The translations under genes were made by a program, and so were the position numbers. DNA of 64,000 nucleotides from Cycas panzhihuaensis. Taxonomy: Eukaryota; Cycadophyta. Shown in pieces: positions 1 to 12,336 of the stretch (position 1 is its first letter; every line of letters starts with the position of its first letter). The stretch covers positions 4,898,001-4,962,000 of the forward strand of contig CM041465.1 of the NCBI GenBank assembly GCA_023213395.1, written 5' to 3'. The notes below the pieces were generated by a model. The model saw only the letters and a program-made list of their open reading frames with translations, was not told the origin of the DNA and searched no databases.

Positions 1-1100
1 GATGTCCTTGTAGTAGTCCTTGAGAGTAATGGTCCTTGAAATTAGCATTTTTCATCTTAGTGTGGAACATTAAATCCTTCATCATACAAAAGATATAGTA
101 AATCATATTTGGTTCAACTTGAGCTTGATGTAGATCTTGTAAGTAATCCTATAGGTAACCATCAAAAACATCTTGAAATTCAAAGTTTATATTAAGCATG
201 TCTTCAACCATTATTTCAATCAAAACTTGTTTGTCTTCATGTGAATAATTACCATTAATTGAGTCAACATCAAGATCTGAAGATAAGACATCAAAAGAAG
301 AATCAACATCACTTGAAACATTTGAGAAATGAGCATCGACATCCTATATGAATTCTTCTTCATATCCAACAACAAGTTATTCAACTTTTGAAGCAAAGTC
401 TTCATCAACTTGTAAACAATTCGAATTTAAACCAATACTCAAACTAGGAACATTGTTGGAACTTGAATCAACAGATAGAAATGAATCACTAGACTTAACA
501 AAACAATTAGATTCAAATTCATTCTCCTTTAAAATAATAGGAACATCTTGAGAAACTTTGATACTTTAATCACAATCATCAATAGTCGGTTCATCAATCT
601 CAACATGCTCAGTAACCTCGTCAATAGTCTTAACACATTCAATGGTAGTCTCTTTACATTCATCAATTGTTTCATCAATACCCACAATTACTTCATCAAT
701 ATTTTAACATACCTTTCCACCACCATTACAGCAGTACTTTCTTCATCCTTTTTACCTATATCATAATCGTCAATAATTTTGTTGCCCTTTTCAAGATCCT
801 CGTGTACCTCTTCAGGAGTCTTTCCATACACATCCTTTAAAAGGTTCCAAGCTTCTTTAGCAATACCAACATTATGAATTGCATAGGTAAGAAAATGGTA
901 GGAAGAATGAATCTCATCTTTATTTAATGCAGTAAGAATAACATCAATTATTGTTCTATTCTTTTTCCTAAAATTTTCTTCCCCTTCTACATCAATTAAG
1001 GCATCATATCAATCAATGATAATTTTCCATAACCTTTTGTACACAAATATACTTTCCATTTTGATTGCCCAGTATCAATAATTTGTTCCTGTGTACTTAG
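1..1100 (-). pseudogene. Xh gag-like acidic protein remnant
   Basis: Read on the minus strand this matches the plus-strand gag-like region of X at 14640-15690 over its whole length, including codons for stretches rich in Glu, Asp and Thr and the same 3' non-coding tail. The frame is broken repeatedly: the only open piece of note is 62 codons at 408-220. The X copy shows a gag-type motif (ETWNLLKDVYEKS) followed by an acidic tail, so by homology this was the only protein of the family. No zinc knuckle, protease, integrase or RT is seen. It belongs to Xh, whose leader continues at higher coordinates. The gag assignment is an inference from one motif and from position near the leader. Confidence 0.6.
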
Positions 1101-2250
1101 GTAAGGGAAACGAAAGGTCTGTTAAGTAGTACTCATTCTTTTCAGGTACAAAATTGATAATGCCACTCAGCTTCATGACTATAAGAATGAATTGATCAAC
1201 AGTGCATCACACAAGATTCATGCATCCACTTCAAAACTAAAATAACTTTATCAAATCTACAACAAACATCTTGAATCAGACTCCAAGCTATAGTACTCTG
1301 AATGGGGATTCCAACAATTCAAACATTTTGGAAATCGGATGCCTGGTTGAGGAGATATTGCAAAAATTGTAAAGTGACCTCCTTACAATCAAAAATTTGA
1401 ACTAGAGTGAACTTTAGCTCTTTTTTCCTTTCAGTTGTGGTCATCTACCAGATTTCAATTCATAATCCAATCTTATTAAACTTATATTTGACTTTGCAAA
1501 AATTATTAAATCCACTTTACTCTATTTCACGTTCGTGAATTTCAAAATGGATCCAATACAATTAAATGTAACTCGAAACTTTAAAAAAATAAAAAACCTA
1601 AGTTTTGGAAGATTGAACCTGCACAGATCGAATTGCAAATTAATCAAAATCATCCATCAAATGATCTCTTTCCTTGCAAGCAATGTAGAGACAGACATCT
1701 CTTCTCCATGCAGTCTTCATTCTTTTGAATTTCAAACTACATGCAGGAATGATCGTTCCTCTGGTGACTCTCAGTCCAAAACTGAGCTTTACCAACAATC
1801 AATGGTGTGATCTCTAGATCCTGTCTTCGTTCTCTAATGGTGACCAGAGTATTCCACGCAACTGGACTACTCCTCCTTTCTCTCACAGCTAAATTTCTTC
1901 GCAGAGTTCGGCATATGTTATTCCAATGGACAACTCCTCTGTAATCGAATCACCATGGTGAGTGATGGCTTCTCCTTTCATTCGGAGTTCTTCATCCTCT
2001 AACGTGGCAAGGACGATATCATTTGTGGTTGGTTTCCCCTTTGTCACGCAAGGATCCAACGAGAAATCTCTTTATACCAGCTTCATCGCCACAGGCAACT
2101 CATACGGGGAAGGTTTCCACAGAAGCTGTTCCTCCTCTCTTCCACTGCATCTTTAATTTCAACAGGCACAACTCCACAAACTCATTTCATTCATGTAGAT
2201 GCCCCTATATTTGTTTAACTCCTCAGTGGGTAGCTCCACGACAAAGTCTA
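1101..2250 (-). other. Xh leader, downstream part
   Basis: Non-coding. Bases 1101-1510 match the plus-strand leader of X on both sides of the Y insertion (about 4200-4270 and 14380-14640), which proves that these two X pieces were once contiguous. Bases 1511-2250 show little recognisable similarity. Short open frames here (91 codons at 1535, 77 at 2023) are on the wrong strand and match nothing. The last five bases (2246-2250, GTCTA) are the left TSD of X. Confidence 0.6.
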
Positions 2251-2601
2251 TGTTAGACATTAGAGGGTCAATATTATAATATTAATGTAATGCACATTTG
2301 TGCAAGTAGGTGGTCAATAGGTTATTGGTCAATTAATAGGTGATATTTCATTAGTTGTGTTAGAGGTCAATTATCCCACATGTAACACATCTCATCCTAC
2401 ACTCTCTCACTTATGATGTATAAATAAATGAATGAGATAGAGTAGTAGACATTGAGTCAAGATGGAGTCTATTGTGATGTTATTAGTGTGGTATCATTAT
2501 AATGTAGACATTGTGATTATGAGTTAATGGTATCTTCATTATGTTCATAATACTCGTTCCATTGTTCTTGATATTGAGTGATCTCTATTGAATATTTCAA
2601 C
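2251..2601 (+). repeat. X 5' LTR
   Basis: Begins TGTTAGACATTAG; TATA-like TATAAATAAATG near 2421. The expected last bases (TTTCAACA in the 3' LTR) end here as TTTCAAC and run into sequence that is not a normal PBS. Partner 3' LTR at 15795-16146; a diverged minus-strand relative (Xh) at 34625-34762. Confidence 0.85.
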
Positions 2602-4371
2602 TAAACTCAACAGGTGTGCCATGTTTTTCTTTTAGGGCTTCATTCAATCATAGCATATGCTAGCTATTGAATTTTGTTTGTATAGTGAAAATAAGTTTTG
2701 TACCTATAAACACCTCCTAGGCTTTGTGTTGGAAATCATTGAGAATTTAAATTGGTGAAATTAAATTGTTGAAATTGAAGTCAATTACCAAGTTGTTTTT
2801 CTAGAGAAAATTTGTCATGAATAAGACTTGCATGCAAAGAGAAGTCAGCCACAACTATCTGTAAAACCCTAGTTGTTGCACGATAATAGACCGGCCATAA
2901 GAATTCCACCTGCCATAGATAAAGCATAGCATTCCAACTGTTGATTGAAGGAAAAGTCACTCTCTCTCATACTGTAGAGAAGAATTACATAAGGGTTTAT
3001 GTCCTAGGTTGAAAATCTGTTGCATAAAAATCAGTCGTTTGTATGCAAGATTTGCACCTGCCTGATTATGATTGGCTTTCTGTGAAGGAGAAGGAGCTAT
3101 CTTTGGCAGGAGGTCGTCCGTAAAGAGAAAGAAGAGGGATGAATACCCATAGGGGTCCAACCCGTTGTAAGTGAATCTCATGCCATTCGTAGGTTTTACA
3201 GCCTACCTAAAGCAAAACAAACTAGCCGTAGAGATAGGAGGGTCATCGATTGTCTGTAGAGTCTGCAAAGATGAAGTGGTCAGCCAACAGTCGTGAAGAC
3301 TGACTACCTGCAGTGGAAGATCCTGTGGAGTTCGATCGGTACACAACTATTATATCACCCAATGACGTTTGCTTGTAGCCATGGAAGATGGAGAATGCAG
3401 TCAGCCTGGTAAAATTTGTAAGCAACCCGTGGAGAAAAAGGACAACCAAAATCCGTGAATAAAGAAAAGCCCTGAGAGAAGAAAATACCCGTGGGAAGGC
3501 TTTTAGCAAACCTCTTGTAGAAAAAGAAGTGTGAACCTACGTGGATATACAAACCCTTGCTACGATTGAAGAGAAGACTATCACAGATCGGGCATTCATT
3601 CGTTGGGCCTACCACTGTAACGTGGAGATTTAATAATAAATTCAACACTAAAACTTTCTGAATATCGGAATGCTATGTAACATGCTGGAGAAAGGTAGAA
3701 GCTAAATGCCTTAATATTGACCGAAATGTTGAACTAAGGATCACGCCTCAATATCAAATCAGCGTGCCAAACTAAGCCCTAACACTCGAACAAAGATTAC
3801 AATCCTTCATACATTGTGCGATGACAAAGACCATCGTTGCTAGTTCAAATACTGAAAAGAAGATCATATTGAAGATCAAAATTTGCCCTTCATAAAAAGC
3901 ATATAGCCTGAACAAATTACAATTGTCGCTTTATCGTTAGGTTTAAAAGCTCAATCAATTGCAGCGAAAGAATAGAGAATCACTCGATAAAGTGCATGGC
4001 CACCCACGCCATGAAAATCCAATGAAGAAGAAATTGGTTACCTTCAAAAATCTAAATTCATCGATTAGAGATTTACACCTATTAATCTAATTTTTCATCC
4101 AGCAAAGGTACGTTTTCTTTGGGGTACCATTTTTTATTTTTTTAATGATTTGATATTAATTAAATAGAATTGGAAGCTACTTTGAAATCCGCAGATGCCA
4201 AACAAAAACAAGGCAGATTTTATTATTTTTGCAAATTCAAAATTATATTTAACAAAATTGGATTATGATTTGAGGTATGTTGGCCCTCTAACGGTTAACC
4301 CCTTGGTCATATGGAGTCTTAATGGGACCTATTGCGAATCTTCTAAAGGGGGTTAATCTCCTAACGATATG
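2602..4371 (+). other. X leader, upstream part
   Basis: Non-coding. Bases 2715-2885 match the Xh leader on the minus strand (16960-16800), which fixes the orientation. No primer-binding site is seen next to the LTR. Bases 2598-2650 instead match 16166-16216 in the same orientation. Frames of 74-97 codons at 2957-3648 are unsupported. The stretch ends at the Y insertion point. Confidence 0.65.
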
Positions 4372-4786
4372 TGAGAGTATGCGTATATGCAAGTTGCAAG
4401 TTGGGTGTCAAACCAACCAAAAGCAGGGACTACTACATGCCAGGAACATGCACAAGGAGAATCGAACACCAAATTTACCATGGGAAACTCCGGAGAGAGA
4501 AAACCCACCAACACAATGTTTAATATATTAAATATAAATCAATACACAGTGTTTCAGAGGTGAGATGGAAAACAAGAAGATATGAGATCACATTGATTTG
4601 AGTTGATGATTTTGAATACCAAGGGTGTACGTATAAATATACCCTGAAATGGTCCCATGCTTGGTCATGCCTCTTCATCATATATCTTTTCGTAAACAGA
4701 CACATCCTTCTATCACACGTGCACACAGTAATTAATCCCTAATGAAGCATTAAGTTATAGTTAACCTAAGTTAACTATCGCTAACA
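4372..4786 (-). repeat. Y 3' LTR
   Basis: On the minus strand it runs TGTTAGCGATAG to TACTCTCA. It holds a repeated GTTAAC motif close to its start and a TATA-like TATATTTATA near 4630-4640. Partner LTR at 13944-14357. Confidence 0.9.
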
Positions 4787-4796
4787 TCCCTCCCTT
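4787..4796 (-). other. Y polypurine tract
   Basis: Minus-strand AAGGGAGGGA directly before the 3' LTR, the expected primer site for plus-strand DNA synthesis. Confidence 0.85.
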
Positions 4797-6209
4797 AATG
4801 TGAATAGGGGATGAAGCAAAAATAATTGCTCCATTACTCAGGAGCTCTATCTTTGTAGACTAATCCCCCCTCAAGGATGATCTTGCTAGGTGTTGATTGG
4901 TGACATTCATCCAACAATTTTGTGAATCAATCTACAACCCAGTTAGTGGTTGAAGAAGATTCCACTTGAAGCTTGCTTTCATCAAACACCTCTTGAACAA
5001 TCGACTGGTATCTCACTTCTGATGTTGAGACGTGATCTTTTAGGTACTCTTCCCCCAAACTAAGAACTTCTTCCATAGGTCATAATATTCCATCAACCAA
5101 AGATGAGTCCAAATCGAACACAAGGTATGTGTCTTTAGCGCAATTCAATTGGCACAATTGTTTATCTTGTCTTTTCTTACCGACCTCAAAGGTTTGCGCC
5201 TGATATAATCTTCTCAAGTCTAGGTTAAGAAATGCAAATTGAATATTATTTTGATATGACTCTCCACCGAGTGTAGCTGCTATATTTGACCTATTTACTA
5301 GCTTCTGATCAATGGGTGCAATCATCATCTCAAGGTCAATTCGAATAGACGGGATATTTCTATGTACAGAATCATTTTCCTTCTCCATAGTTGCTTTCCA
5401 AGAAGGATTCATTTACCATAATGAATTCGGAACGTGGGAGTGAATGACTTTCATCATTTGAAGTCGACTAGTAGTTCGAGTTTTAATCAGCCTTTCTGTT
5501 ACATCCTCAGTTACGGCCAACAGTGGCTTAGAGGAGGTTGTCGTCTCCTCAACAAGTAACTAGTGTTTTTCATTACCTTTTACTTCATCTTCCTCTTGGA
5601 CCTTGACCTTTACAGGGTTAGGAGATGTTATAAAGGGGGTAGTAACCAACATCTGTTACCAAAGGCTTACCAAACTAGTATGTCGATGCTTCATTGATTT
5701 TTATATCCTAACAATGAAAAAACTTCTGTATCACTGGATTCCACAATCTATGACTATTTCCATAGTATCCTACAAAAGCAGTTTTGCGACTATGGTCAGA
5801 TTCTTTCATTTGTCTATCAGAGATTAGCGATTCAGCCTAAGATTTTGTCAACGGAAGGCTTCCGACTGGTCCATCTTTCCTATGGCATCACACTTTGAAT
5901 TGCAGATGTTGGAATCTGATTCACAACGTGAACAACAGTTCTCACAGCTTCTGTCCCAAAGTTGAATGGGATACGTTCTATTTACACCTTACACAACGCC
6001 ATGTCAATCAAGGTATCAACTTTCCATGTGGCAACTCCATCATGTGGGATTAACTCAATACCTTGATAGAACAGAACTTAGAAATGTGATTGTCGTTAGC
6101 TTTTCCATGATTATTCCTTAAGAAATTTATTTGATTTTCACATATTTTTTCATCTTGTCACTTTATCTTTCACTTCTAACTTATATTTGGGAGAGTATAC
6201 CCAAGCATC
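4797..6209 (-). pseudogene. Y pol remnants (integrase trace; RT lost)
   Basis: Minus-strand reading from about 6000 gives a stop-ridden segment resembling the end of copia integrase, including a tract like WTSRKPSVDK that corresponds to the usual WTGRKPSVSHL region. Downstream lies a 110-codon open frame (5412-5080) starting NPSWKATMEKEN, which resembles the beginning of the RT domain (usual form WKAAMDEE) but then continues into sequence I cannot match. The RT palm (YVDD) and RNase H motifs are absent, so most of pol has been deleted. Bases 4797-5079 hold only non-coding 3' sequence before the polypurine tract. Function is lost; identity of the 110-codon frame is uncertain. Confidence 0.5.
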
Positions 6210-7253
6210 CTAAGTAGAACGAAGATTTTCATTCATTCTAGGTGTATATCGCACCTTCTCGAGACAACCACCTTTCACTGTGACTGTTTTAGCATTTTTG
6301 ACTGGTACCACATCAGCATTATCGAGTATGACGTCCATCTGGCCAAGATCTTGGTTCAACACATCAAAACTCTGGCTTTTAGGAGAGATATGTTGTTGTG
6401 CACCCGAGTTAGATGATACTCGCACACAATACACTGCAATTTTCTCCTTTCCATTGGTTTTCTTTAAGTTCTTTTTCCTTACCCAACAGTCCTTTTCTTT
6501 GTGGCCCATCTTTTTGTAGTAGGTACATGAACCATTATATTTCTTCTTCTTCCCTTTATTGGTGAGCTCTTCATATGAACGTTTATCCCTATCTTCATCC
6601 TCATTCTACTAAACTTTTGAGGATAGGGCATGACTAGTATCAATCAAACCCACAAACCCATGATGTTTGATCTTAGCTTCCTCTGCAAGAAGTAGCTCCT
6701 TCATCTTTTGAAACAAGGTAACTTGCAACATCTCATCAACATTATACATAGTCTGAAAGGTGTTGTAAGCTATTGGCAACTTGTTCACAATGATTGCGAA
6801 CAGAATTTTATCACTAATCAAGTCTTCATCTATTCCCCCCAGCTTATTCCTAATATCAGTCAACTTATTCAAATAGGTGTTGATGTTGCTCTCATCTTCA
6901 ATGCAGGAATTGAAGAGTTCACCCAATAAGACAACCAAACGGTTTGTCTTCTTTTGTTCAAACGTGTCACAAAAGGTTTGCCAAATATCGTGTGGCATGT
7001 TCAACTTCTAGATGAGTGATCTTTAATCTGAGGCAAACGAGAGCTTCAATAGACCAGTGGCATGAAGATGCTTTCTCCGTGTGAGTTTATCTGGTGCAAC
7101 ATCAAGTTCCCCTTTCCTTTTCTTAGGTGGAGCCTCACAGGTTAGGTCCCAAAGCTCCTGGACCATCAACACAAGCTCTATGTTCGATTTCCACTCCTCG
7201 AAGTTGGTGTCGTCAAAGAATACTTGCGGCAACAGGGTCGTTTTGGAGTCCAT
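6210..7253 (-). pseudogene. Y gag with zinc knuckle and protease start
   Basis: Minus-strand frame starting ATG at 7253 with MDSKTTLLPQ, then a copia gag (UBN2-like) segment including FEEWKSNIELVL and WQTFCDTFEQKK. It is interrupted by stops near 7023 and 7011 in the same frame and by more near 6600. A zinc knuckle follows near 6500 as CTYYKKMGHKEKDC; the second cysteine of CX2CX4HX4C has become tyrosine. Next comes the protease active-site region, where the catalytic Asp is Asn (NSGAQQHIS). Gag would coat RNA and the protease would process Gag-Pol in the cytoplasmic particle. Both are inactive here. Confidence in identity is good because motif order is correct. Confidence 0.75.
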
Positions 7254-7974
7254 GTTTGCAAATACTCTGAGTTCTCTTCCACTTGATTACCAATCACGAT
7301 GATAAAGTCTTGTTAACATTGTTTTATCACTTTACAAGCTTAATTCATTACTCTGTGTATCACTTCACTAAGACAAGTTTGACGCGTTCTCCACAGATAA
7401 TACGCCCTTCTAATGTCAATTGAAGAAATATTGCATTATAAAAAACACCCTTTCTAACACTCCAAATTCTTAGACGAAGGTAGTATACTCTTATACACGA
7501 GCATCACGTATTATTGGCTTGATTCCAAATAAAAATACTCTGAATAAACGTACAACAAACGCTTTAGAACGGAATAAATTTCTTTGAAACACTTCAATTC
7601 AAAATTATTAAGCTAAATATCAAAAAAGGAATATCCTCTTCACTTAAATCGCCCAAAAAATGCAGTTTGATTATTATTAATCCCTGCATGCATTGAAATT
7701 CTATTTGTATATCAACTATGTATTATCCAAATTAACGCATCAAAATTTATATGTGTGATTATCTTATCGATCAAAAGTTATATATCAAATAAAATATATG
7801 CACAATTGAATTGCATACTAGACGCATTGAACAGTGGCTGCTTTGCGTGCACAACAACAGCCTTTTTTCGCAGTCTATAATTATGGAAGGCGCCAATGGA
7901 TTTCGAAGATGATAATCGTTTAATCTTTAACGGCAATGGCTGTGTTCACAATTAATCGATCTGTGTCCTTTCAA
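7254..7974 (-). other. Y leader, gag-proximal part
   Basis: AT-rich non-coding leader between the gag start and the Z insertion. The last five bases (7970-7974, TTCAA) are the TSD of Z. The leader resumes at 13238. Confidence 0.7.
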
Positions 7975-8215
7975 TGTTAGCAATCTTAGCAGAGATGAAG
8001 CAAAGAAAAGACTTGTATTCCATGGAGATCTAGTCTCCTATAAGTATGCATCCTCAAAGATGACCGTTACAAGCTGAAATGTAACCGATCCATGACAGAC
8101 AGGCAAGTGTCATTACCTTAGACTTAAGTTACATTTAAGGGTATTCAACCTGACCCCTTTTTACATCTATTAAAACATTACATTTCAAACCTAGATAAAA
8201 CATTACATCTCAACA
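7975..8215 (-). repeat. Z 3' LTR
   Basis: Minus strand TGTTGAGATG to GATTGCTAACA. Differs from the 5' LTR at about 11 positions. A TATA-like element sits on the minus strand near 8040. Confidence 0.95.
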
Positions 8216-8224
8216 CCCTCTCTT
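8216..8224 (-). other. Z polypurine tract
   Basis: Minus-strand AAGAGAGGG directly before the 3' LTR. The pol frame ends just upstream, so unlike W and U its stop codon is not supplied by the LTR. Confidence 0.85.
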
Positions 8225-8225
8225 A

Positions 8226-11200
8226 ATGTTTTATCTCTAATAAACCTAATTTGTTTCTTAGATACTGAAGTCTCTCTTTTCCAAGGGATTTTATCAGAAG
8301 ATCTACAACTTGTTCAGAAGATGGACAGTATTCCAGATCAATTTATCTGTTGTTGACTTTTTCCCTTATGAAATGATGATGGACTTCTATGTGCTTGGTT
8401 CTTGCATGAAGAACTGGGTTTTTGGTTAGCTTGATGGCGCTCTAATTGTCACACTTTAGAGTAGTTGCCTCATTCTGCTGTTGTTCTAGATCGGTTAGGA
8501 GTTGTCTCAATCAGATGGCTTCACATGTCGTTGTCACAGCTGCTTTGTATTCTGCTTCGGTGGAAGATAATGCAACAGTAGCTTGTTTTTTTACTACACC
8601 ATGAGATTACAAAAGAGCCTAGAAAGAAATAGTATCCACTAGTTGATTTCCTTTGTTCCTAGTCTCCTGCCCAATCAAAGTCATAAAAGCCTGATAATTT
8701 AGCTGATGCTCCTTTGGGATATACCAGTTTTAGGTTTGTTGTTCCCTTCAGGTATCTCAAAATTCTCTTTGCAGCCTTCCAGTGTCTTACCTTAGGATTC
8801 TGCATATATCTGGATACTAATCCCACTGAATGAGATATATCAAACCTGGTAGTTATCAGATAGATTAGACATCCGATCATTTGCCTATATAAGGTGATAT
8901 CTGCTGCCTCCTCTGTATCATCTGCCATTAATGCACAATTTGTTTCCATGGGTGTGGCACAGGAATTGCAGTTTTCCATCTGAAACTTGGTCAACAGATC
9001 TCTAATGTATTTGCTCTGGGACAGAGTTACATAACCTTGTTGCTGATCTATTTCTAATCCCAGGTAGTAGTTTAAAAGACCCAAGTCTGTCAGTTCAAAT
9101 TCTTGCTTAAGTTGTTCTTTTATGTCTTTAGTGACTTCTTCATCATTCCCGATAAGAAGCATATCATCAACATAAACAACAATTATTGTGATTTTGTTGT
9201 CCTTTTTCCTTATGTACAAGCTAGGGTCTAAATCACATCGTTTAAAGGCATTCTTGCATAGGTACTGATCTAATTTTGCATACCAGGTTCGAGGAGCTTG
9301 CTTTAATCCATATAATGCCTTTTTTAGTTTGCATACCAGATGCCCTTGTCCTTCTTTGACATATCCATCGAGTTGTTTCATGTAAACTTCTTCTTCCAAT
9401 TCTCCATTTAAAAAGGCACTTTTTACATCTAGCTGAGAGATTTTCCAATTCTGTGCAATAGCTAATGCAATTACTGTCCTTACAGTGTTCATCTTGGCCA
9501 CAGGAGAAAAGGTTTCCTCAAAGTCTACTCCAACTGTTTGAGTGTATCCCTTTGCAACCAATCTTGCTTTGTATTTTTCTACTTTGCCATTGGTTCCTTC
9601 CTTGACTTCGTAGACCCATTTGCAGCTGACAACAGATTTGTTGGCAGGCAATTCAACCAATTCCCATGTCTGATTCTTCTTAATTGAATCCATTTCATTG
9701 TCCATGGCTGTTTTCCACACATCTTGATCTTTGGCTTCTTGGAAAGTCTGAGGTTCGACATTGCTTATCAGGGCCCTCGACTTCTGACTTCTACTTCTGT
9801 GTTCAAGTACGTTGCCTTTTCCTTCCTCAATTGTTTTGATGAACCATCTAGGCAACTTCTTTTGTTTTTGTGTGCCTTCTTCAATGTCTGTCTCTTCCAC
9901 TGGTTGTTCTATGACTGATTCTGCTTCATCTGTCATTTCGGTTTGGATTGAAGAAGAAGGGGGCAATTCTGCAAAGGGTACTTCTTCTGAAGTGATTTCA
10001 GACACAGCTTCATGTTCTGTCTCTTCCTTATTTTCTGCAATTATTCTAACTTGTGCAGTTTCATTTGAACTGTCTCCTTCATTGAAAACCACATCTCTAC
10101 TTACATAGATCTTGTTGGACTTTCGATCTAAGCATTTGTAGGCTTTAGAGTTTTTGTTGTAGCCTATCATGATACACTCTATGCTTTTTGCATCCATTTT
10201 AGACCTTCTTTTATCAGGTACGTGAACGAAAGCTTAACTACCAAAAACTTTAAGTGAACTCACATCAGGTTTCCTACCTGTCCAGGCTTCTTCAAGGGTG
10301 ATATCTTTCAAAGCTTTCGTTGGGCTTCGGTTTATCAGGTAGCAAGCGGTACTTACTGTCTCTACCTAATAAGATTTTGGGACATTCTTCTCATAGACCA
10401 TAGTTCTTGCCATTTCCATCAAAGTCTCGTTTTCCCTTTCTGCTACTCCGTTCGATTGTGGTGTGTAAGGAGTTGTGACCTGTCTACGAATTCCCTAGAA
10501 TTTGCAATAGTTCAAGAATTCTTTTGACATATATTCATCTCCTCCATTTGATCTGATGCATTTAATTTTTGTTTCTAATTCCATTTCTGCTTCTGCTTTA
10601 AATTCTTTGAACATTTCATATACTTCTAATTTGTTATGAAGAAAGTACACCCACACTTTCTGAGTAAAATCATCAATAAAGGTTAGGAAATACCTGCAGC
10701 CATTGATTGAAAGTGGTGTGATGGGACCACAAAGATCCGTATGAATCAATTCTAACTTTGACTGTGCTCTCCAAGTGCTTTCTTTAAATGGATGTCAGTG
10801 CTATTTGCCAAGTTGGCAACCTTTGTAGACAAGGTTATTAGAAGAGATATGAGGCAATCCATTTACTATTCCAAATTTTTTCATTAATTTGAACATCTCA
10901 ATTAGAAGATGTCCATACTTCAAATGGCAAATTTTATTACTAGTTTCGACAATAGTACAAGCTTTTTCCTCCACATTGGAAAGTACAGGATCTGACAAGA
11001 GTTTGTACAGATCATTACATCTTATGCCTTTTGCAATGATTTCTCCATTATTCTTCATGTCCAGAATGTGGCAATATCCTTCTTCATCAAAGATTGTTCT
11101 TAGTCCCTTTTTACTATGTTGTGAAACAGAAAGGAGATTCATTTTTAGTTCATGGACTAGCAAAACATTTCCAATTTTTTTTATTTTTCCCTGCAGATTG

Positions 11201-11442
11201 ATGGCAATGGTTCCAACCCCTTTTATATCAAGTGGGTATTTATCTCCAAGTTCGACTAATTTGTCGAAGTCACAAGGTTTTAGAGTCTTAAACCAATCTT
11301 CCCGACTGGTCATATGTCGCGAAGCTCCTGAATCAATATACCATATGTCGCCATCCTTTAAACTAGTAGCCAAGGCAACAATGAATGCAGTCTCTTCTTC
11401 TGTTTTTTCCTTGCTATATCCTCTGATAGGTCGTTTTCCTTT
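8226..11442 (-). pseudogene. Z pol: protease, integrase, RT, RNase H
   Basis: Same frame as gag, reached after one TAG. Protease at 11345-11300 has WYIDSGASRHM with an intact DSG. The GAG-pre-integrase zinc region follows. Integrase has HTDLCGP, but its second catalytic Asp is replaced (RSNGGDEY), and NGVAEREN supplies the Glu. Stops fall near 10801, 10795, 10495, 10370 and 10236. The 512-codon open stretch 10197-8659 holds integrase C-terminus and RT, with [23 protein letters not shown] and catalytic YVDD. RNase H (DWAGD, SSTEAEYK, CDNQSAIK) is crossed by a one-base insertion near 8590. The products would be processed in the particle, copy RNA to DNA and integrate it. The lesions make it non-functional, but it is the best-preserved RT of the left half. 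Confidence 0.9.
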
Positions 11443-12336
11443 CTAGATCTCACTTCTTCGTTGTGGGCACTGATATGGATAATACCCGGTCTGCCCGCAG
11501 TAGTAGCAAATGTCAAAAATTCTGCAATTGCTGGAGATAAGCCCGGTTTTTCCACAATTAAAACAGATTCTAGTATCTCTACCTCGTCCACGTCCTCTGG
11601 ATTCTTGCCAATGTCCACGCCCTCTAAAGTCCGGTGTCAAGGCTCGTCCACGATTATGGTTTCTTCCATGTGGGCCTAGATTCGAACTAAACGCAAAAGC
11701 ATCCTCCAGTTTTGAAGAATCCTCATACCTCTTGTTTCTCTGTTCCCATCTCAACAGTAGCCATGTTAATTCATCAAGAGCCATTTTGTCAATCTGATCA
11801 CTATTTGTGATAGTATTAATGGTTGTGTCAAAAGATTTTGGCAACTTGGTTGCTACCAATTCCACCAATTCTTCTTCTAAGATCAAACCTCCAACACTTA
11901 ATAGATTATTTCGAATTGAAATAACTTTGTGCATGAACTTTGTTACAGTCTCACTTTCTTTCTTGTGTAATCTATATAATTCTTCTTTAAGAGTAATTAT
12001 CTTGGCCTTGTTCTTTTGTCCATATAAATTTTCAAGACACTTCCAAATAGCAGAAGATGAGTTCAGTTTTTCAACATATACCAAGATTGAATCAGAGATT
12101 GACATTTTCAGAGTGAGCATTCCTATATTATCTCTTTCCTTCCAATTTGCTAGCTTTGGATCTAAGTCATTTGGTCGAATTTCAGTTCCATTTGCAATTC
12201 TATAGCCATTTTTAACTCTCAAAATGGTTTCTACCTTAATCTTCCAGACATGGTAATTAGAATCAGTTAACTTTTCTTGTTCTGGTAAGGAAATGGGTGT
12301 AGAGACCAATGAGTCTAGGGAAATTTGAGATAACAC
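11443..12336 (-). CDS. Z Gag (nucleocapsid precursor), 297 codons
   Basis: Open minus-strand frame. Residues about 1-210 have the copia gag (UBN2-type) pattern: NYHVWKIKVETIL near 28-40, IWKCLENLYGQ near 95-105, and FMHKVISIRNNLL near 133-145. Residues 225-255 are Arg/Gly-rich and basic. Two zinc knuckles end the protein: CFNCGKTGLISSNC and CYYCGQTGYYPYQC. In both, the histidine of CX2CX4HX4C is replaced (Leu, Tyr), so zinc binding and RNA packaging are probably impaired although the frame is open. The TAG after RSEI is followed in frame by protease, so gag and pol were one reading frame. The start is the first ATG after a leader of about 640 bp. Gag forms the cytoplasmic particle. Confidence 0.85.
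   Translation of the reverse strand: MLSQISLDSLVSTPISLPEQEKLTDSNYHVWKIKVETILRVKNGYRIANGTEIRPNDLDPKLANWKERDNIGMLTLKMSISDSILVYVEKLNSSSAIWKCLENLYGQKNKAKIITLKEELYRLHKKESETVTKFMHKVISIRNNLLSVGGLILEEELVELVATKLPKSFDTTINTITNSDQIDKMALDELTWLLLRWEQRNKRYEDSSKLEDAFAFSSNLGPHGRNHNRGRALTPDFRGRGHWQESRGRGRGRDTRICFNCGKTGLISSNCRIFDICYYCGQTGYYPYQCPQRRSEI

Noticed and set aside
10889-11446. 185-codon plus-strand frame opposite Z protease/integrase
   Set aside because: Antisense shadow of the Z pol frame; the minus strand carries the DSG and integrase motifs.
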